A stretch of 64,000 bases of DNA from Pontibacter oryzae. Its GTDB lineage: Bacteria > Bacteroidota > Bacteroidia > Cytophagales > Hymenobacteraceae. The notes below the pieces were generated by a model that was not told where the DNA came from, ran no database searches, and saw nothing but the letters and a program-made list of their open reading frames with translations. A program made the translations under genes and the position numbers. Where the stretch lies: assembly GCF_003576375.1 (NCBI RefSeq), contig NZ_QWGE01000001.1:620001-684000 (forward strand), read 5' to 3'. Below are positions 16,946 to 25,666 of the stretch, in pieces (the stretch's first letter is position 1; each line of letters begins with the position of its first letter).

Positions 16946-18859
16946 TTACTTATTAACCACAATACCAAGCATTTCGCCGAGCTGGTTTTCGAAGGCTTTC
17001 AGGTTGAGGATGTAGTTTAGCTGGCGGTCCTGCTCTCCGGGGTCGGTTACGAGGCGCAGCTTTTCCATCTCGGTTTTCAGAAGCATCTGTACTTTCATGC
17101 GCTTCAGGCGAAGTATGGCCCGCTCAATGCCGTACATCAGCAGGTCTTCCTCGTTTGGCACATAGATCTGATGGGTTTCCCAGTTGTGGCTCAGGTCGTA
17201 ACGGTTAGAGATCAGCTCAATCACCTCCGAACGGATTTCCTCGTCCGGGTCGTTTACCAGGTCTTCCCCTTTTACTACATAGCCTTGCTGAAACTGCTGT
17301 AAAATGCGGTTATGAAGCTTCACATAGATTGGGATTTCCAGTTCCACGTCCTCCAACTGCTCCAGCATGTATTGGATGACGGTTTGGTTCTCATCAACCG
17401 CTTTTGTTCCGTAGCTTATCATCATCCGAATTACCTCGCGCTCATACCTCTTTAGCACATCCGCATCTGAGGCTGGCTTTTCGGGCTCGGGGGCCGGCGC
17501 AGGTGCGGCATAGTTTGGCTCCGGGTTGCCCGGGCGTTGCTGCTGCCGGCCCTCCAGGTGCATTTTGTTATACTCCGAGATCAGCACCTGCTCATCAATA
17601 TCGAAGATCAGGCTGCAGCTGCGGAAGAACACGGTACGCTTTATCGCATCAGGGATTTTGGCGATGGAGGCTACCACCTCTTTTATGGCTTCGGCCTTAC
17701 GAACCGGGTTGCCTGCAGACTCCTTCGCAAAAAGGCTGGTTTTAAAAGAGATAAAATCCTGCGAATGCTCCTTCAGGTATGTTTTAAAAGCCGCGTCGCC
17801 AACTTTATGGATGTATGAGTCGGGGTCCTCGCCTTCCGGAAAAGTCACTACGTTCACGTTCAGGCCAAGCTCCAGAATCAGGTCGATACCGCGCAACGAG
17901 GCTTTTATACCTGCCGCATCGCCATCGTAAAGCACTGTAATGTTCTGGGTATAGCGCGAGATCAGCTTGATCTGGCCTTCGGTAAGCGAGGTTCCGGACG
18001 AGGCCACCACGTTCTCGATGCCGCCCTGGTTCAGGGAGAGCACATCCAGGTAGCCTTCCACCATGTAGCACATGTCCTGCATGCGCATGGCCTGCTTCGC
18101 CTGGAAAAGGCCATAAAGCACATTGCTCTTGTGGTAGATGTCAGACTCCGGCGAGTTGAGGTACTTCGGGCTTTTCTTGTCGTTGGATTTTAAGGTACGC
18201 GCACCAAAACCCACCACGCGCCCCGACACGTTATGGATCGGGAACATGACACGGCCCCGGAAGCGGTCATACTTCTTGTTGTCCTCCCGAACGATGGTGA
18301 GGCCGGTTGCCTCCAGGTACTTTTGCTGGTAGCCGGCTTTCAGAGCGGTATCGGTCAGGTCGGTCCACTCGTCCAGGCTGTAGCCCAGCTCAAACTTGCG
18401 GATGGTGTTGCCGCTGAGGCCGCGCTGCTTCAGGTAGGATTGCCCGATGCTGCCTTGCTCGTGGCTGGTGAGGCGCTGCTGAAAGTGCTTGGCGGCAAAG
18501 TCTGACACGATGAACAAGCTGTCGCGCTCGCTTTGCTCCCGGGCATACTCCGGGTCATGCTGCTCCTCGGGTATATCGATGCTATACTTCTTGGCTAGGT
18601 ACTTAATGGCCTCCGGAAAGCTAGTGCCCTCCACATCCATAATAAACTGCACCGAGTTGCCGGCCTTGCCGCAGCCAAAGCACTTGTAAATGCCCTTAGC
18701 CGGCGAAACCGAGAAAGACGGTGATTTTTCGTGGTGAAACGGGCAGCAGGCCCACATGTTCTGCCCCTTTTTCTTGAGCGACACAAAATCACCGACCACT
18801 TCCGTAATATCGGCTTGGTTCAGTACTTGGTCAACAATTTCTTTTGGGATGAGAGACAT
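16946..18859 (-). CDS. dnaG: DNA primase DnaG
   Basis: The protein has 637 residues from the ATG at 18859. The N-terminal CHC2 zinc-binding domain shows 'CCPFHHEKSPSFSV' and 'YKCFGCGKAGN'. The central TOPRIM catalytic domain has the Glu in 'MVEGYLDVLSL' and the Asp pair in 'LYDGDAAGIKASLRG'. The C-terminal 170 residues form the helicase-binding domain, joined by a Pro/Ala-rich linker near residue 440. DnaG makes the RNA primers for replication. It is convergent with the GT2 gene, with almost no gap. Confidence 0.97.
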   Translation of the reverse strand: MSLIPKEIVDQVLNQADITEVVGDFVSLKKKGQNMWACCPFHHEKSPSFSVSPAKGIYKCFGCGKAGNSVQFIMDVEGTSFPEAIKYLAKKYSIDIPEEQHDPEYAREQSERDSLFIVSDFAAKHFQQRLTSHEQGSIGQSYLKQRGLSGNTIRKFELGYSLDEWTDLTDTALKAGYQQKYLEATGLTIVREDNKKYDRFRGRVMFPIHNVSGRVVGFGARTLKSNDKKSPKYLNSPESDIYHKSNVLYGLFQAKQAMRMQDMCYMVEGYLDVLSLNQGGIENVVASSGTSLTEGQIKLISRYTQNITVLYDGDAAGIKASLRGIDLILELGLNVNVVTFPEGEDPDSYIHKVGDAAFKTYLKEHSQDFISFKTSLFAKESAGNPVRKAEAIKEVVASIAKIPDAIKRTVFFRSCSLIFDIDEQVLISEYNKMHLEGRQQQRPGNPEPNYAAPAPAPEPEKPASDADVLKRYEREVIRMMISYGTKAVDENQTVIQYMLEQLEDVELEIPIYVKLHNRILQQFQQGYVVKGEDLVNDPDEEIRSEVIELISNRYDLSHNWETHQIYVPNEEDLLMYGIERAILRLKRMKVQMLLKTEMEKLRLVTDPGEQDRQLNYILNLKAFENQLGEMLGIVVNK

Positions 18860-18881
18860 GGGCAAAATTATAAGCGGATGG

Positions 18882-18889
18882 CAAAGATA
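18882..18889 (-). promoter_or_regulatory. Candidate -7 box for dnaG (TATCTTTG)
   Basis: On the minus strand TATCTTTG fits TAnnTTTG and lies 22 bp upstream of the dnaG ATG. A clear -33 TTTG is not visible. Confidence 0.45.
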
Positions 18890-19072
18890 AAGCTTAAATC
18901 GGTAACGCCCGAATGCCGGGGCGTGTCATTTTATACTTGTGCGCGGGAGCCATCTCAGAAAACATCTCTGTTAAAACATTAAGTATAAAAGATTTACTAT
19001 CTTTAGCTTATCAAGCAAGCGCGCATTTATTAAGGTTATCCATTCATCAGAAAAACTAACCCACGCCATACT

Positions 19073-22000
19073 ATGAAAAAGCAAAGCACCTGGCCCTCGC
19101 TGCTCTCCTTTTTTATACTTTGCCTGCTCCCTCAGCTTGCGCAGGCACAGCAACTGAACCTAAGCTGGCAACCCCGCCAGGACCTGAACGTGCTGCTACC
19201 ACCTTCGGTACGCGCGTATGAGACCAACGGCCAACTGGCAGACGGAGCGCCGGTGCGGGCCATGTACACCACCATCGACCTGCGCGATAAAAACCTGCAA
19301 CTGCGGGCCGTTGGCGACCCGGCGAACCGGCAAACCACCAAGCAGGCTTACGACCAGTACGATGCGATCTTTGCCATCAACGGCGGATACTTTGCGCCTA
19401 CCTCCTCGGTGAGCCTGTATGTGGCCGATGGCGACGTGAAAGCCCCCGGCATCAGCAAATATCATGAGCGGTTTATAACCCGTGGCGCTTTTGGCCTGGT
19501 AAACGGCAAACCTGAGATAACCTGGACGGCCAACCCAACCGGCAATTTGATCTACAAGTATGAGCAACCTCATAAAGCCGGGCAACAGGCACCAACGGCT
19601 AAAGCCGGCACACGTTGGCTGCCTAGCCAGGCTGTGGGCGGCGGGCCGGTGTTAGTGAAAAACCGAAAGGTGCTAGATGTGGGCGAAATTGAGGGCTTTG
19701 GCGTGTCGCACCGTGGCCGCAACCCGCGCTCTGCCATTGGCTACCTAAACGAGCATACTTTGGTAACGATGGTTGTGGATGGCCGCCAGGGTGCCAGCGC
19801 AGGAGTTACCACCGTGGAGCTTGCCCAGATGATGCAGGAGCTCGGCTGCATTGATGCCCTGAACCTGGACGGCGGCGGCTCCTCGGCCATGGTGGCGGCA
19901 GATGAGGTAGTGAACCTGCCCGTGGATGTGCCCAACGGAAACCGCAACAGCCTGCGCCGAAACGCAACTGCCCTGGTACTAACGGAGCTGGAGAAAAGCC
20001 CGAAACGCAAGATTACCTACATCGATACCGACAGCCCATACTATACCGAGCGGGGCCTTTGGCGCGATACCAACCACGCCAACTTTTACGGCACCACCCT
20101 ATCCCGGCAGGCAACGGCCAACACGCATAACAGCGCCACTTATACTTTCCAGAGCATAACCACAGGCAAGTACCAATTGGCCACCTGGTGGACCGTGGAT
20201 ACCAGCACAAATGCCTCGGAGATACCCTACGTGCTGCACCGCGGGCAAAAAACAGACACTTTATACTTACACCAGGATAGCTTTGCCACTAGCGGGCGCT
20301 GGAACGTGCTGGGCAATTTTATACTTAGTCCCGAGGATTACCTGGAAGTGCTGGCACAAGGCAAGGGTAAAAAAGTAGTGACCGATGCCGTGCGCCTGGT
20401 TGCCCTCGAAACCTTCCCCGAAATGCCCGCCCGCCGTGGCGACCTGCGCCTGGCCGTTATCAGCGACCTGAACTCCGGCCTGGGAGCGGCAACTTATGAG
20501 TGGCAGGTAGACAGCATCATCCAGCGGATCCCGCGCATCTGGCAACCTGATTTGGTGGTTTGTGGCGGTGATATGGTGGCTGGGCAGGGTGTGCCGGAGG
20601 CAGAAGCGCTGGAAAAGATGTGGCAGGGCTTTGAGGAGCACATTGCCGCGCCGCTCCGCAAGACCGGGCTTCCCTTTGCCTTCACGCTGGGCAACCACGA
20701 CGGTTCCCGCTCCTTTCAGGTAGAGCGCGAGGCGGCCGGCACTTACTGGACCAAGCCTCAAAACCTGCCCGCTCTGCAGTTTATCGACAAAAGCCACTTC
20801 CCGTACTATTACTCTTTTGTGCACGGCGATGCCTTTTTTGTGTCCTGGGAGGCCTCCTCACCGGAGATCACCGAAGAGAACCTGCAGTGGCTGGCCAGGC
20901 AGTTTGCCACGCCACGGGCTCAACAGGCTAAATTCAGGTTTGTGCTGGGCCACATGCCGCTTTACAGTGTGGCGCAAGGCCGCGACTCCAAAGGCAACCT
21001 GCTTCAAAACCCCGAAAAGCTGCGCCAACTGCTTCAGAAGTACCAGGTGCATACCTACATCAGTGGCCACCAGCATGCCTATTACCCAGGCAAGCGCGGC
21101 GCGCTGGAGCTGCTGAATGCCGGGGCAGCAGGCTCCGGGCCGCGCTCGTGGCTTACTTTAGATAAGGCGCCAGCCAATACTATTACCTTGATGGATGTGT
21201 TTTACGAGCAGGACACCGTGATCTATACCACATATGCTATCGGGGCGGAAAAAGCGGAACGTCTGGCCGTGTTCGATGAGCGTGAATTACCAGCCATCAT
21301 CACCGGAGAAAACGGCTTTCTGCTTCGTCGGGATGTGCCGCTCGCGGAGCAGGCAACTGGTACGTTTTATACCACAGACACTCCGCAAACTGGCTCGGGC
21401 AGCGCAACAGCAACGATAAAAGGCGATAAGCTATACCTTTCAGGCGCCATAACAGACCCTAAAATCAAACTTAACAGGCACGAAACCACGGCTGGCCTTT
21501 ACCGCGGGCAGCACCTGCAGCAAGGCCAACTGCTTTATCCGCTAAAAGTAAATGCCCGAAAAGGCAGCTTTAGCGGCAAATTTGAGCTGACCGAAGACCT
21601 GCAGGAATTACTTTCTGCTGGCGCTTTATATGTTGGCATAGGCACAGCGCAACAACTTCGCGCCCAGTTTTACCCTGCAAGCAACCAGGCACCTGCCGCA
21701 GTTGCTGTAAGATCGCACAACAGCCGCAACGTGTATGCCGTGCGCCAAACCGAAGCCCTTTTTAAAGTTAGCTGGGAGAAAGCGGCAGACCAAGACGGCG
21801 ACGTACTAGCCTATACTTACCAACTGGCCCGCGACAAGGACTTTACAGATGTGATTTGGAACAAGCCCACGGGCCGGGAAACAAGTATAAAACTGCAGGA
21901 ACAGGACTGGTTTGCCTTGTTGGGAAGCACTGCCGTTGGCCAGCCAATTACGTTTTACCAGCGCATACTTACCACCGATGGCAAACACCTAAGCACAGGC

Positions 22001-22933
22001 CCAACCTCAGCGCTACAACTCATGAAAAGCACCGAACCGCTAGAGGATTTCGTGGAAGTTCCAGCGCCAAACTACGTTTTCGCTGGGAAAATTCAGGAAA
22101 CAGGCGCTGGCTATGGCGCAAAGTGGGATAAGTATGGCAAACTGTGGCTGGCAAGCTACGATGGCACCTTATACATTCAGAACGCTGATGGCTCGGATGC
22201 GCCCTTCTCCCCTCTCACACAGGTTAGCGTAAACGGCGAAACGTACAATTTGAGCACCATTGGAGGGATGGGCCTGGATGCAGACGGAAACATACTTATC
22301 GCCAGAAACCGCACGCTGCTTAAGATCGATGCAGCCACTGGCAAAGGCATGGCCGCCTGGGAGGTTCCGGGGAATGGGCGGGCCATTACCTCACCGCGCG
22401 CAAACGAGAAGGGCGAGATCTATGCCATGTCGCTGTTCGGCGAAGACCCGAACTACGTGTTGCAGCAAAGCAAAACCCAGCCACATACGTTCGAGCTGCT
22501 CCGCACAGTAGAATTGCCTGGCCGCATCCTTGCCCGCGAGTTTGCCATGTCCCCCGATGGCCTTACGCTATACTTCCCAAACCCCGGCAGCCCTTACATC
22601 CAGGTTTACAGCAGCAAAGATGGCAGCACGTATGACATGCAGGAGAATATCAGCAGTATTGCCGCAGGCTGCAATGCCATTGAGGTTGGCCCCGGCAACA
22701 CCCTCTGGACAGCCGTGCGCTCCAGTGGCGTGGTTCCGGCCACCTTCCATGTAAGAGATGAGCAGACAAAGAAAATGTGGACACTCCCGCTGCCTGAGCT
22801 GAACGGCGCCGAAGCCAGAGGCTTGGGCGTATCAGCCAACGGCGACACGCTCATTTTCTGCAGCTGGGACAAAGAAGGCGGCTTTTACAGGTATGTCCTG
22901 AAAAAGGAAGGAGGCACCGCTTCAGCTAAGTAG
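19073..22933 (+). CDS. Mosaic secreted phosphodiester glycosidase / metallophosphoesterase / propeller protein
   Basis: This 1286-residue protein begins with a signal peptide (FFILCLLPQLAQAQQ). Residues about 45-305 match the phosphodiester glycosidase (NAGPA) domain, with 'FAINGGYFAP', 'VGGGPVLV' and 'ALNLDGGGSSAM'. Residues 318-450 resemble the golvesin C-terminal beta-sandwich. Residues 460-740 form a calcineurin-like phosphoesterase with 'SDLNSG', 'CGGDMV', 'LGNHDGS', 'LGHMPLY' and 'SGHQHAY'; its first motif is D-x-N instead of D-x-H. Residues 760-870 look like a CHRD domain, 880-990 a fibronectin-III-like domain, and about 1000-1280 a beta-propeller ('MGLDADGNILIA', 'FAMSPDGLTLYF'). It likely acts on an extracellular phospho-glycan, which is inference. 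No T9SS C-terminal domain was recognised. Confidence 0.82.
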   Translation: MKKQSTWPSLLSFFILCLLPQLAQAQQLNLSWQPRQDLNVLLPPSVRAYETNGQLADGAPVRAMYTTIDLRDKNLQLRAVGDPANRQTTKQAYDQYDAIFAINGGYFAPTSSVSLYVADGDVKAPGISKYHERFITRGAFGLVNGKPEITWTANPTGNLIYKYEQPHKAGQQAPTAKAGTRWLPSQAVGGGPVLVKNRKVLDVGEIEGFGVSHRGRNPRSAIGYLNEHTLVTMVVDGRQGASAGVTTVELAQMMQELGCIDALNLDGGGSSAMVAADEVVNLPVDVPNGNRNSLRRNATALVLTELEKSPKRKITYIDTDSPYYTERGLWRDTNHANFYGTTLSRQATANTHNSATYTFQSITTGKYQLATWWTVDTSTNASEIPYVLHRGQKTDTLYLHQDSFATSGRWNVLGNFILSPEDYLEVLAQGKGKKVVTDAVRLVALETFPEMPARRGDLRLAVISDLNSGLGAATYEWQVDSIIQRIPRIWQPDLVVCGGDMVAGQGVPEAEALEKMWQGFEEHIAAPLRKTGLPFAFTLGNHDGSRSFQVEREAAGTYWTKPQNLPALQFIDKSHFPYYYSFVHGDAFFVSWEASSPEITEENLQWLARQFATPRAQQAKFRFVLGHMPLYSVAQGRDSKGNLLQNPEKLRQLLQKYQVHTYISGHQHAYYPGKRGALELLNAGAAGSGPRSWLTLDKAPANTITLMDVFYEQDTVIYTTYAIGAEKAERLAVFDERELPAIITGENGFLLRRDVPLAEQATGTFYTTDTPQTGSGSATATIKGDKLYLSGAITDPKIKLNRHETTAGLYRGQHLQQGQLLYPLKVNARKGSFSGKFELTEDLQELLSAGALYVGIGTAQQLRAQFYPASNQAPAAVAVRSHNSRNVYAVRQTEALFKVSWEKAADQDGDVLAYTYQLARDKDFTDVIWNKPTGRETSIKLQEQDWFALLGSTAVGQPITFYQRILTTDGKHLSTGPTSALQLMKSTEPLEDFVEVPAPNYVFAGKIQETGAGYGAKWDKYGKLWLASYDGTLYIQNADGSDAPFSPLTQVSVNGETYNLSTIGGMGLDADGNILIARNRTLLKIDAATGKGMAAWEVPGNGRAITSPRANEKGEIYAMSLFGEDPNYVLQQSKTQPHTFELLRTVELPGRILAREFAMSPDGLTLYFPNPGSPYIQVYSSKDGSTYDMQENISSIAAGCNAIEVGPGNTLWTAVRSSGVVPATFHVRDEQTKKMWTLPLPELNGAEARGLGVSANGDTLIFCSWDKEGGFYRYVLKKEGGTASAK

Positions 22934-23049
22934 TGGTTTGCTTTTGACTTTGGGTTAGAAGTATGATTTTTGGGAATCGGCCATCATCTCATAACAAGCT
23001 TCAAAAGTAACCTAACTCATTCTAAAACCAACAAAAACCTAACGCACCT

Positions 23050-23073
23050 GGCGCGAATCTCCAGATTCGTGCC
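23050..23073. repeat. 24-bp imperfect palindrome
   Basis: GGCGCGAATCT and AGATTCGTGCC pair around CC with one wobble. The type (intergenic 'CGAATCT' hairpin) differs from the other repeat families in this window, where no second copy was found. Confidence 0.55.
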
Positions 23074-23183
23074 TACCAATAAATGTTGAGTCTCCGACGC
23101 AACTGGCCCGCAGGGCCAAAAGAAAGCTAGAATCGAAGCTCATGTCCATGGCGCAAGTTTTCAATTTGTGGCTTTGCATACTT

Positions 23184-23200
23184 GCCAGTTTGCAACTGGC
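23184..23200. repeat. 17-bp palindrome
   Basis: GCCAGTT and AACTGGC pair around TGC. It is small and could be chance, but it adds to the repeat-dense gap. Confidence 0.4.
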
Positions 23201-23313
23201 TTTCTGCGAAATCAGAAAAACAACTTAAGGTAAGTCGGCTAGCCAACGTATAAACCAATCCGACACAAGTATAAGGTGTAGCATGTGCAGATTAGAAAAT
23301 CCGCTTCAGGTTG

Positions 23314-23337
23314 GTTCCGGACAGGGATGTCCGGAAC
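23314..23337. repeat. 24-bp perfect palindrome GTTCCGGACA
   Basis: GTTCCGGACA and TGTCCGGAAC form a 10-bp perfect stem around GGGA. It lies 25 bp beyond the stop of the minus-strand macro-domain gene and could help end its transcript, although no T-run follows. Confidence 0.6.
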
Positions 23338-23361
23338 AGCTGCGTAGTAATCGCTGCAACT

Positions 23362-23895
23362 TTACCCCTTCAGCAGATCATCATATAACCTGTAATTCTC
23401 TGCATCAAAGCATACAAAAATCACCTCTTTTATATTTGAATCGTGGTTTTTAAAGTATGATTTTACAGCATCCACGGCTACCTGGGCGGCTTTATCCTTT
23501 GGGTAACCGTACACGCCGGTGCTGATGTTGGGGAATGCTATACGTTGCAGCCTCTTTTCCTCTGCCAGCTTTAGGGTGTTGCGGTAGCAGTTTGCCAGCA
23601 GATCCGGCTCGCCTTTGCTGCCCCCGCCCCACACGGGCCCAACGGTATGGATAACGTGCGCCGCAGGCAGCTTTCCGCCTGTCGTTATCACGGCCTCTCC
23701 GGTGGGGCAACCACCCTGTCGGGCGCGTATCTGCTTGCACTCCTCCAGAATTTGCGGCCCGCCTGCCCTATGGATGGCGCCATCAACGCCGCCCCCGCCC
23801 AGCAAACTGCTGTTAGCTGCATTCACAATTGCATCGGCTTGCACTTTTGTAATGTCGCCTTGCTGCACGGTTATACTTGTCTTTCCTGTTTTCAT
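23362..23895 (-). CDS. Macro-domain protein, O-acetyl-ADP-ribose deacetylase-like
   Basis: This 177-residue single macro domain has the ADP-ribose-binding '[31 protein letters not shown]' region, seen as 'GDIT', 'NAANSSL' and '[10 protein letters not shown]', together with 'VIHTVGPVW' and 'ISTGVYGYP'. These are the features of YmdB-type deacetylases that hydrolyse O-acetyl-ADP-ribose and remove ADP-ribose from some substrates. The ATG at 23895 is preferred to the GTG one codon upstream. It is monocistronic. Confidence 0.93.
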   Translation of the reverse strand: MKTGKTSITVQQGDITKVQADAIVNAANSSLLGGGGVDGAIHRAGGPQILEECKQIRARQGGCPTGEAVITTGGKLPAAHVIHTVGPVWGGGSKGEPDLLANCYRNTLKLAEEKRLQRIAFPNISTGVYGYPKDKAAQVAVDAVKSYFKNHDSNIKEVIFVCFDAENYRLYDDLLKG

Positions 23896-23991
23896 CACTC
23901 TATTTTATACTTAGGCCACCCCTCCAGGGGCATCTATCAACTTCATAAAACTTATACTTAGCCATACTTGTTGCACAGTATACGCGCTGCC

Positions 23992-24023
23992 TTTTCAGGA
24001 GGAGAATTTTGTTTGTATCTTTG
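23992..24023 (+). promoter_or_regulatory. Candidate promoter of mrp
   Basis: TATCTTTG at 24016-24023 matches the TAnnTTTG -7 box, and TTTT at 23992-23995 sits 20 bp before it, close to the TTTG -33 element. The start codon of mrp follows 25 bp downstream. Confidence 0.55.
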
Positions 24024-24048
24024 CAGCGCGATTCGAAAGCATACATAT

Positions 24049-25152
24049 ATGGCAATTACGAAAGAAGATATATTAAAAGCCCTCAGCTATGTAGAGGAGC
24101 CGGATCTGGGCAAAGACCTGGTTACGCTGAACATGATCGAGGACGTAGAAGTTAACGGCAAGAACGTGAGCTTTACCGTGATCCTGACCACACCGGCCTG
24201 CCCACTTAAGGACCTGATACGCAACGCCTGCGTAACGGCAATCCATACCATGGTGGACAAAGAGGCCGAGGTAACCGTGAACATGACCTCGCGCGTGACG
24301 TCAGGCCGCGGCGATACCTCTGAGGTGCTGCGCGGTGTTAAGAATATTATTGCCGTTGCCTCGGGTAAAGGCGGCGTGGGTAAATCTACGGTAACCTCTA
24401 ACCTGGCTATAGCCCTGGCAGAGAGCGGTGCAAGAGTAGGTTTGATCGATGCTGATATTTCCGGCCCATCCATCCCGACAATGTTTGGCGTGGAAGATGA
24501 GCGCCCACGCATGATCCAAGGCGACCATGGCAAGAACTACATTGTACCGGTAGAGAAGTATGGCATCAAGATGATGTCGATCGGTTTCCTGACGCCTGCG
24601 GATGGTGCCATTGTGTGGCGCGGACCAATGGCCAGCTCAGCGCTCCGCCAGTTTATTTCTGACGTGGAGTGGGGCGAACTGGACTACCTGCTGCTGGACC
24701 TTCCTCCGGGAACTTCAGACATCCACTTAACTATGGTGCAGGCCCTTCCGGTAACCGGAGCCGTAATTGTAACCACGCCTCAGAAAGTAGCCCTTGCTGA
24801 TGCCATGAAAGGTTTGCAGATGTTCCGCCAGCCACAGATTAACGTGCCTGTGTTGGGCGTTGTGGAAAATATGGCGTACTTTACACCAGCGGAACTTCCG
24901 GAGAATAAATATTACATTTTTGGAGAAGGCGGCGGTAAAGAGCTGGCTGACAAGTATAACGTGGCACTTTTAGGCCAGGTACCGCTGGTGCAGGGCATCC
25001 GAGAGAGCGGCGACACCGGAACTCCTGTAGTATTACAGAACGATTCGCCGGCTAGCGGTGTTTTCAGAGAGTTGGCCCAGTCTGTAGCACAGCAGGTATC
25101 GCTGCGCAACGCTACCATGGCCAAAACGAAACCAGTAGAAATCAAAAGCTAA
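24049..25152 (+). CDS. mrp: Mrp/NBP35-family Fe-S cluster carrier ATPase
   Basis: This 367-residue protein has an N-terminal MIP18/DUF59 domain (residues 1-90, 'ALSYVEEPDLGKDLVTLNMI') followed by a ParA-like P-loop ATPase. The deviant Walker A is 'SGKGGVGKSTVT'; 'IDADISGPSIPTMFG' and 'LLLDLPPGTSDIHL' are Mrp signatures. The CxxC motif found near the C-terminus of many homologues is not evident. The family delivers Fe-S clusters to target enzymes. An upstream open frame adds 27 residues that do not belong to the family. The nfu-like gene follows by 6 bp, forming an Fe-S assembly pair. Confidence 0.95.
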   Translation: MAITKEDILKALSYVEEPDLGKDLVTLNMIEDVEVNGKNVSFTVILTTPACPLKDLIRNACVTAIHTMVDKEAEVTVNMTSRVTSGRGDTSEVLRGVKNIIAVASGKGGVGKSTVTSNLAIALAESGARVGLIDADISGPSIPTMFGVEDERPRMIQGDHGKNYIVPVEKYGIKMMSIGFLTPADGAIVWRGPMASSALRQFISDVEWGELDYLLLDLPPGTSDIHLTMVQALPVTGAVIVTTPQKVALADAMKGLQMFRQPQINVPVLGVVENMAYFTPAELPENKYYIFGEGGGKELADKYNVALLGQVPLVQGIRESGDTGTPVVLQNDSPASGVFRELAQSVAQQVSLRNATMAKTKPVEIKS

Positions 25153-25158
25153 GAATAA

Positions 25159-25428
25159 ATGGCAGCCCTAAACGAAGATCAGAATTTCATGTTCCGCATC
25201 GAGTCGGCCCTCGACCAAATCAGGCCTTACCTAGAGGCAGACGGCGGCAACGTGAAAGTATTGGAAGTAACAGACGATATGGTGCTGAAGCTTGAATTGC
25301 TTGGTGCGTGTGGCTCCTGCCCCATGTCTACCATGACCTTGAAGGCCGGCGTAGAGCAGTCTGTGTTAAAAGCTGTACCAGAAATCAGAGCTGTAGAGGC
25401 TGTGAACATTACGCCTACCGTGGTTTAA
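25159..25428 (+). CDS. NifU-like (Nfu) Fe-S scaffold protein
   Basis: This 89-residue protein is a single NifU C-terminal domain: 'IRPYLEADGGNVKVLEV' and the cluster-binding 'GACGSCPMSTMTLKAGVE' with its CxxC. Nfu proteins bind a 4Fe-4S cluster between two subunits and pass it to apo-enzymes. It directly follows mrp and is followed by a strong terminator, so the two genes form a complete operon. Confidence 0.93.
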   Translation: MAALNEDQNFMFRIESALDQIRPYLEADGGNVKVLEVTDDMVLKLELLGACGSCPMSTMTLKAGVEQSVLKAVPEIRAVEAVNITPTVV

Positions 25429-25453
25429 CCACAACGGCACAAACCATATAGGA

Positions 25454-25486
25454 GGCCCGGCTGCAGTAGTAGCCGGGCCTTTTTTA
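25454..25486 (+). terminator. Intrinsic terminator of mrp-nfu operon
   Basis: GGCCCGGCT and AGCCGGGCC form a 9-bp stem around GCAGTAGT, followed by six T. Confidence 0.88.
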
Positions 25487-25630
25487 TACTTACTGAGAAG
25501 GCAGGCATCAACCTAAAAGCACTTAACCTGCCTTTCATGCGGCATTAGTGTTATCGCCAAGTTCATACTTGCTTATCAAATGGGTATATGCAAAAAGCTG
25601 CAAACAGCTACCATCAGCGGCTAAAAATCT

Positions 25631-25638
25631 TATCTTTG
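25631..25638 (+). promoter_or_regulatory. Candidate -7 box for fumarylacetoacetase gene (TATCTTTG)
   Basis: TATCTTTG fits the TAnnTTTG consensus and lies 28 bp before the ATG. The -33 element is not clear. Confidence 0.45.
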
Positions 25639-25666
25639 TAAAGATAACCTTGAACTACCCGATACT

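Larger units (their letters stand above)
22934..23361. other. Intergenic region rich in short inverted repeats
   Basis: This 428-bp gap between a plus-strand and a minus-strand gene has no convincing coding frame. It holds at least three separate palindromes, listed individually, and several ATACTT/AAGTAT words. No promoter or RNA gene was recognised. Confidence 0.6.

Noticed and set aside
23362..23895. Macro-domain gene as DarG-type antitoxin
   Set aside because: No DarT-like ADP-ribosyltransferase gene is adjacent and the sequence is a stand-alone YmdB-type domain.
23968..24048. N-terminal extension of Mrp by 27 residues
   Set aside because: The extension contains the promoter box and no family residues; the ATG at 24049 begins exactly at the conserved domain.
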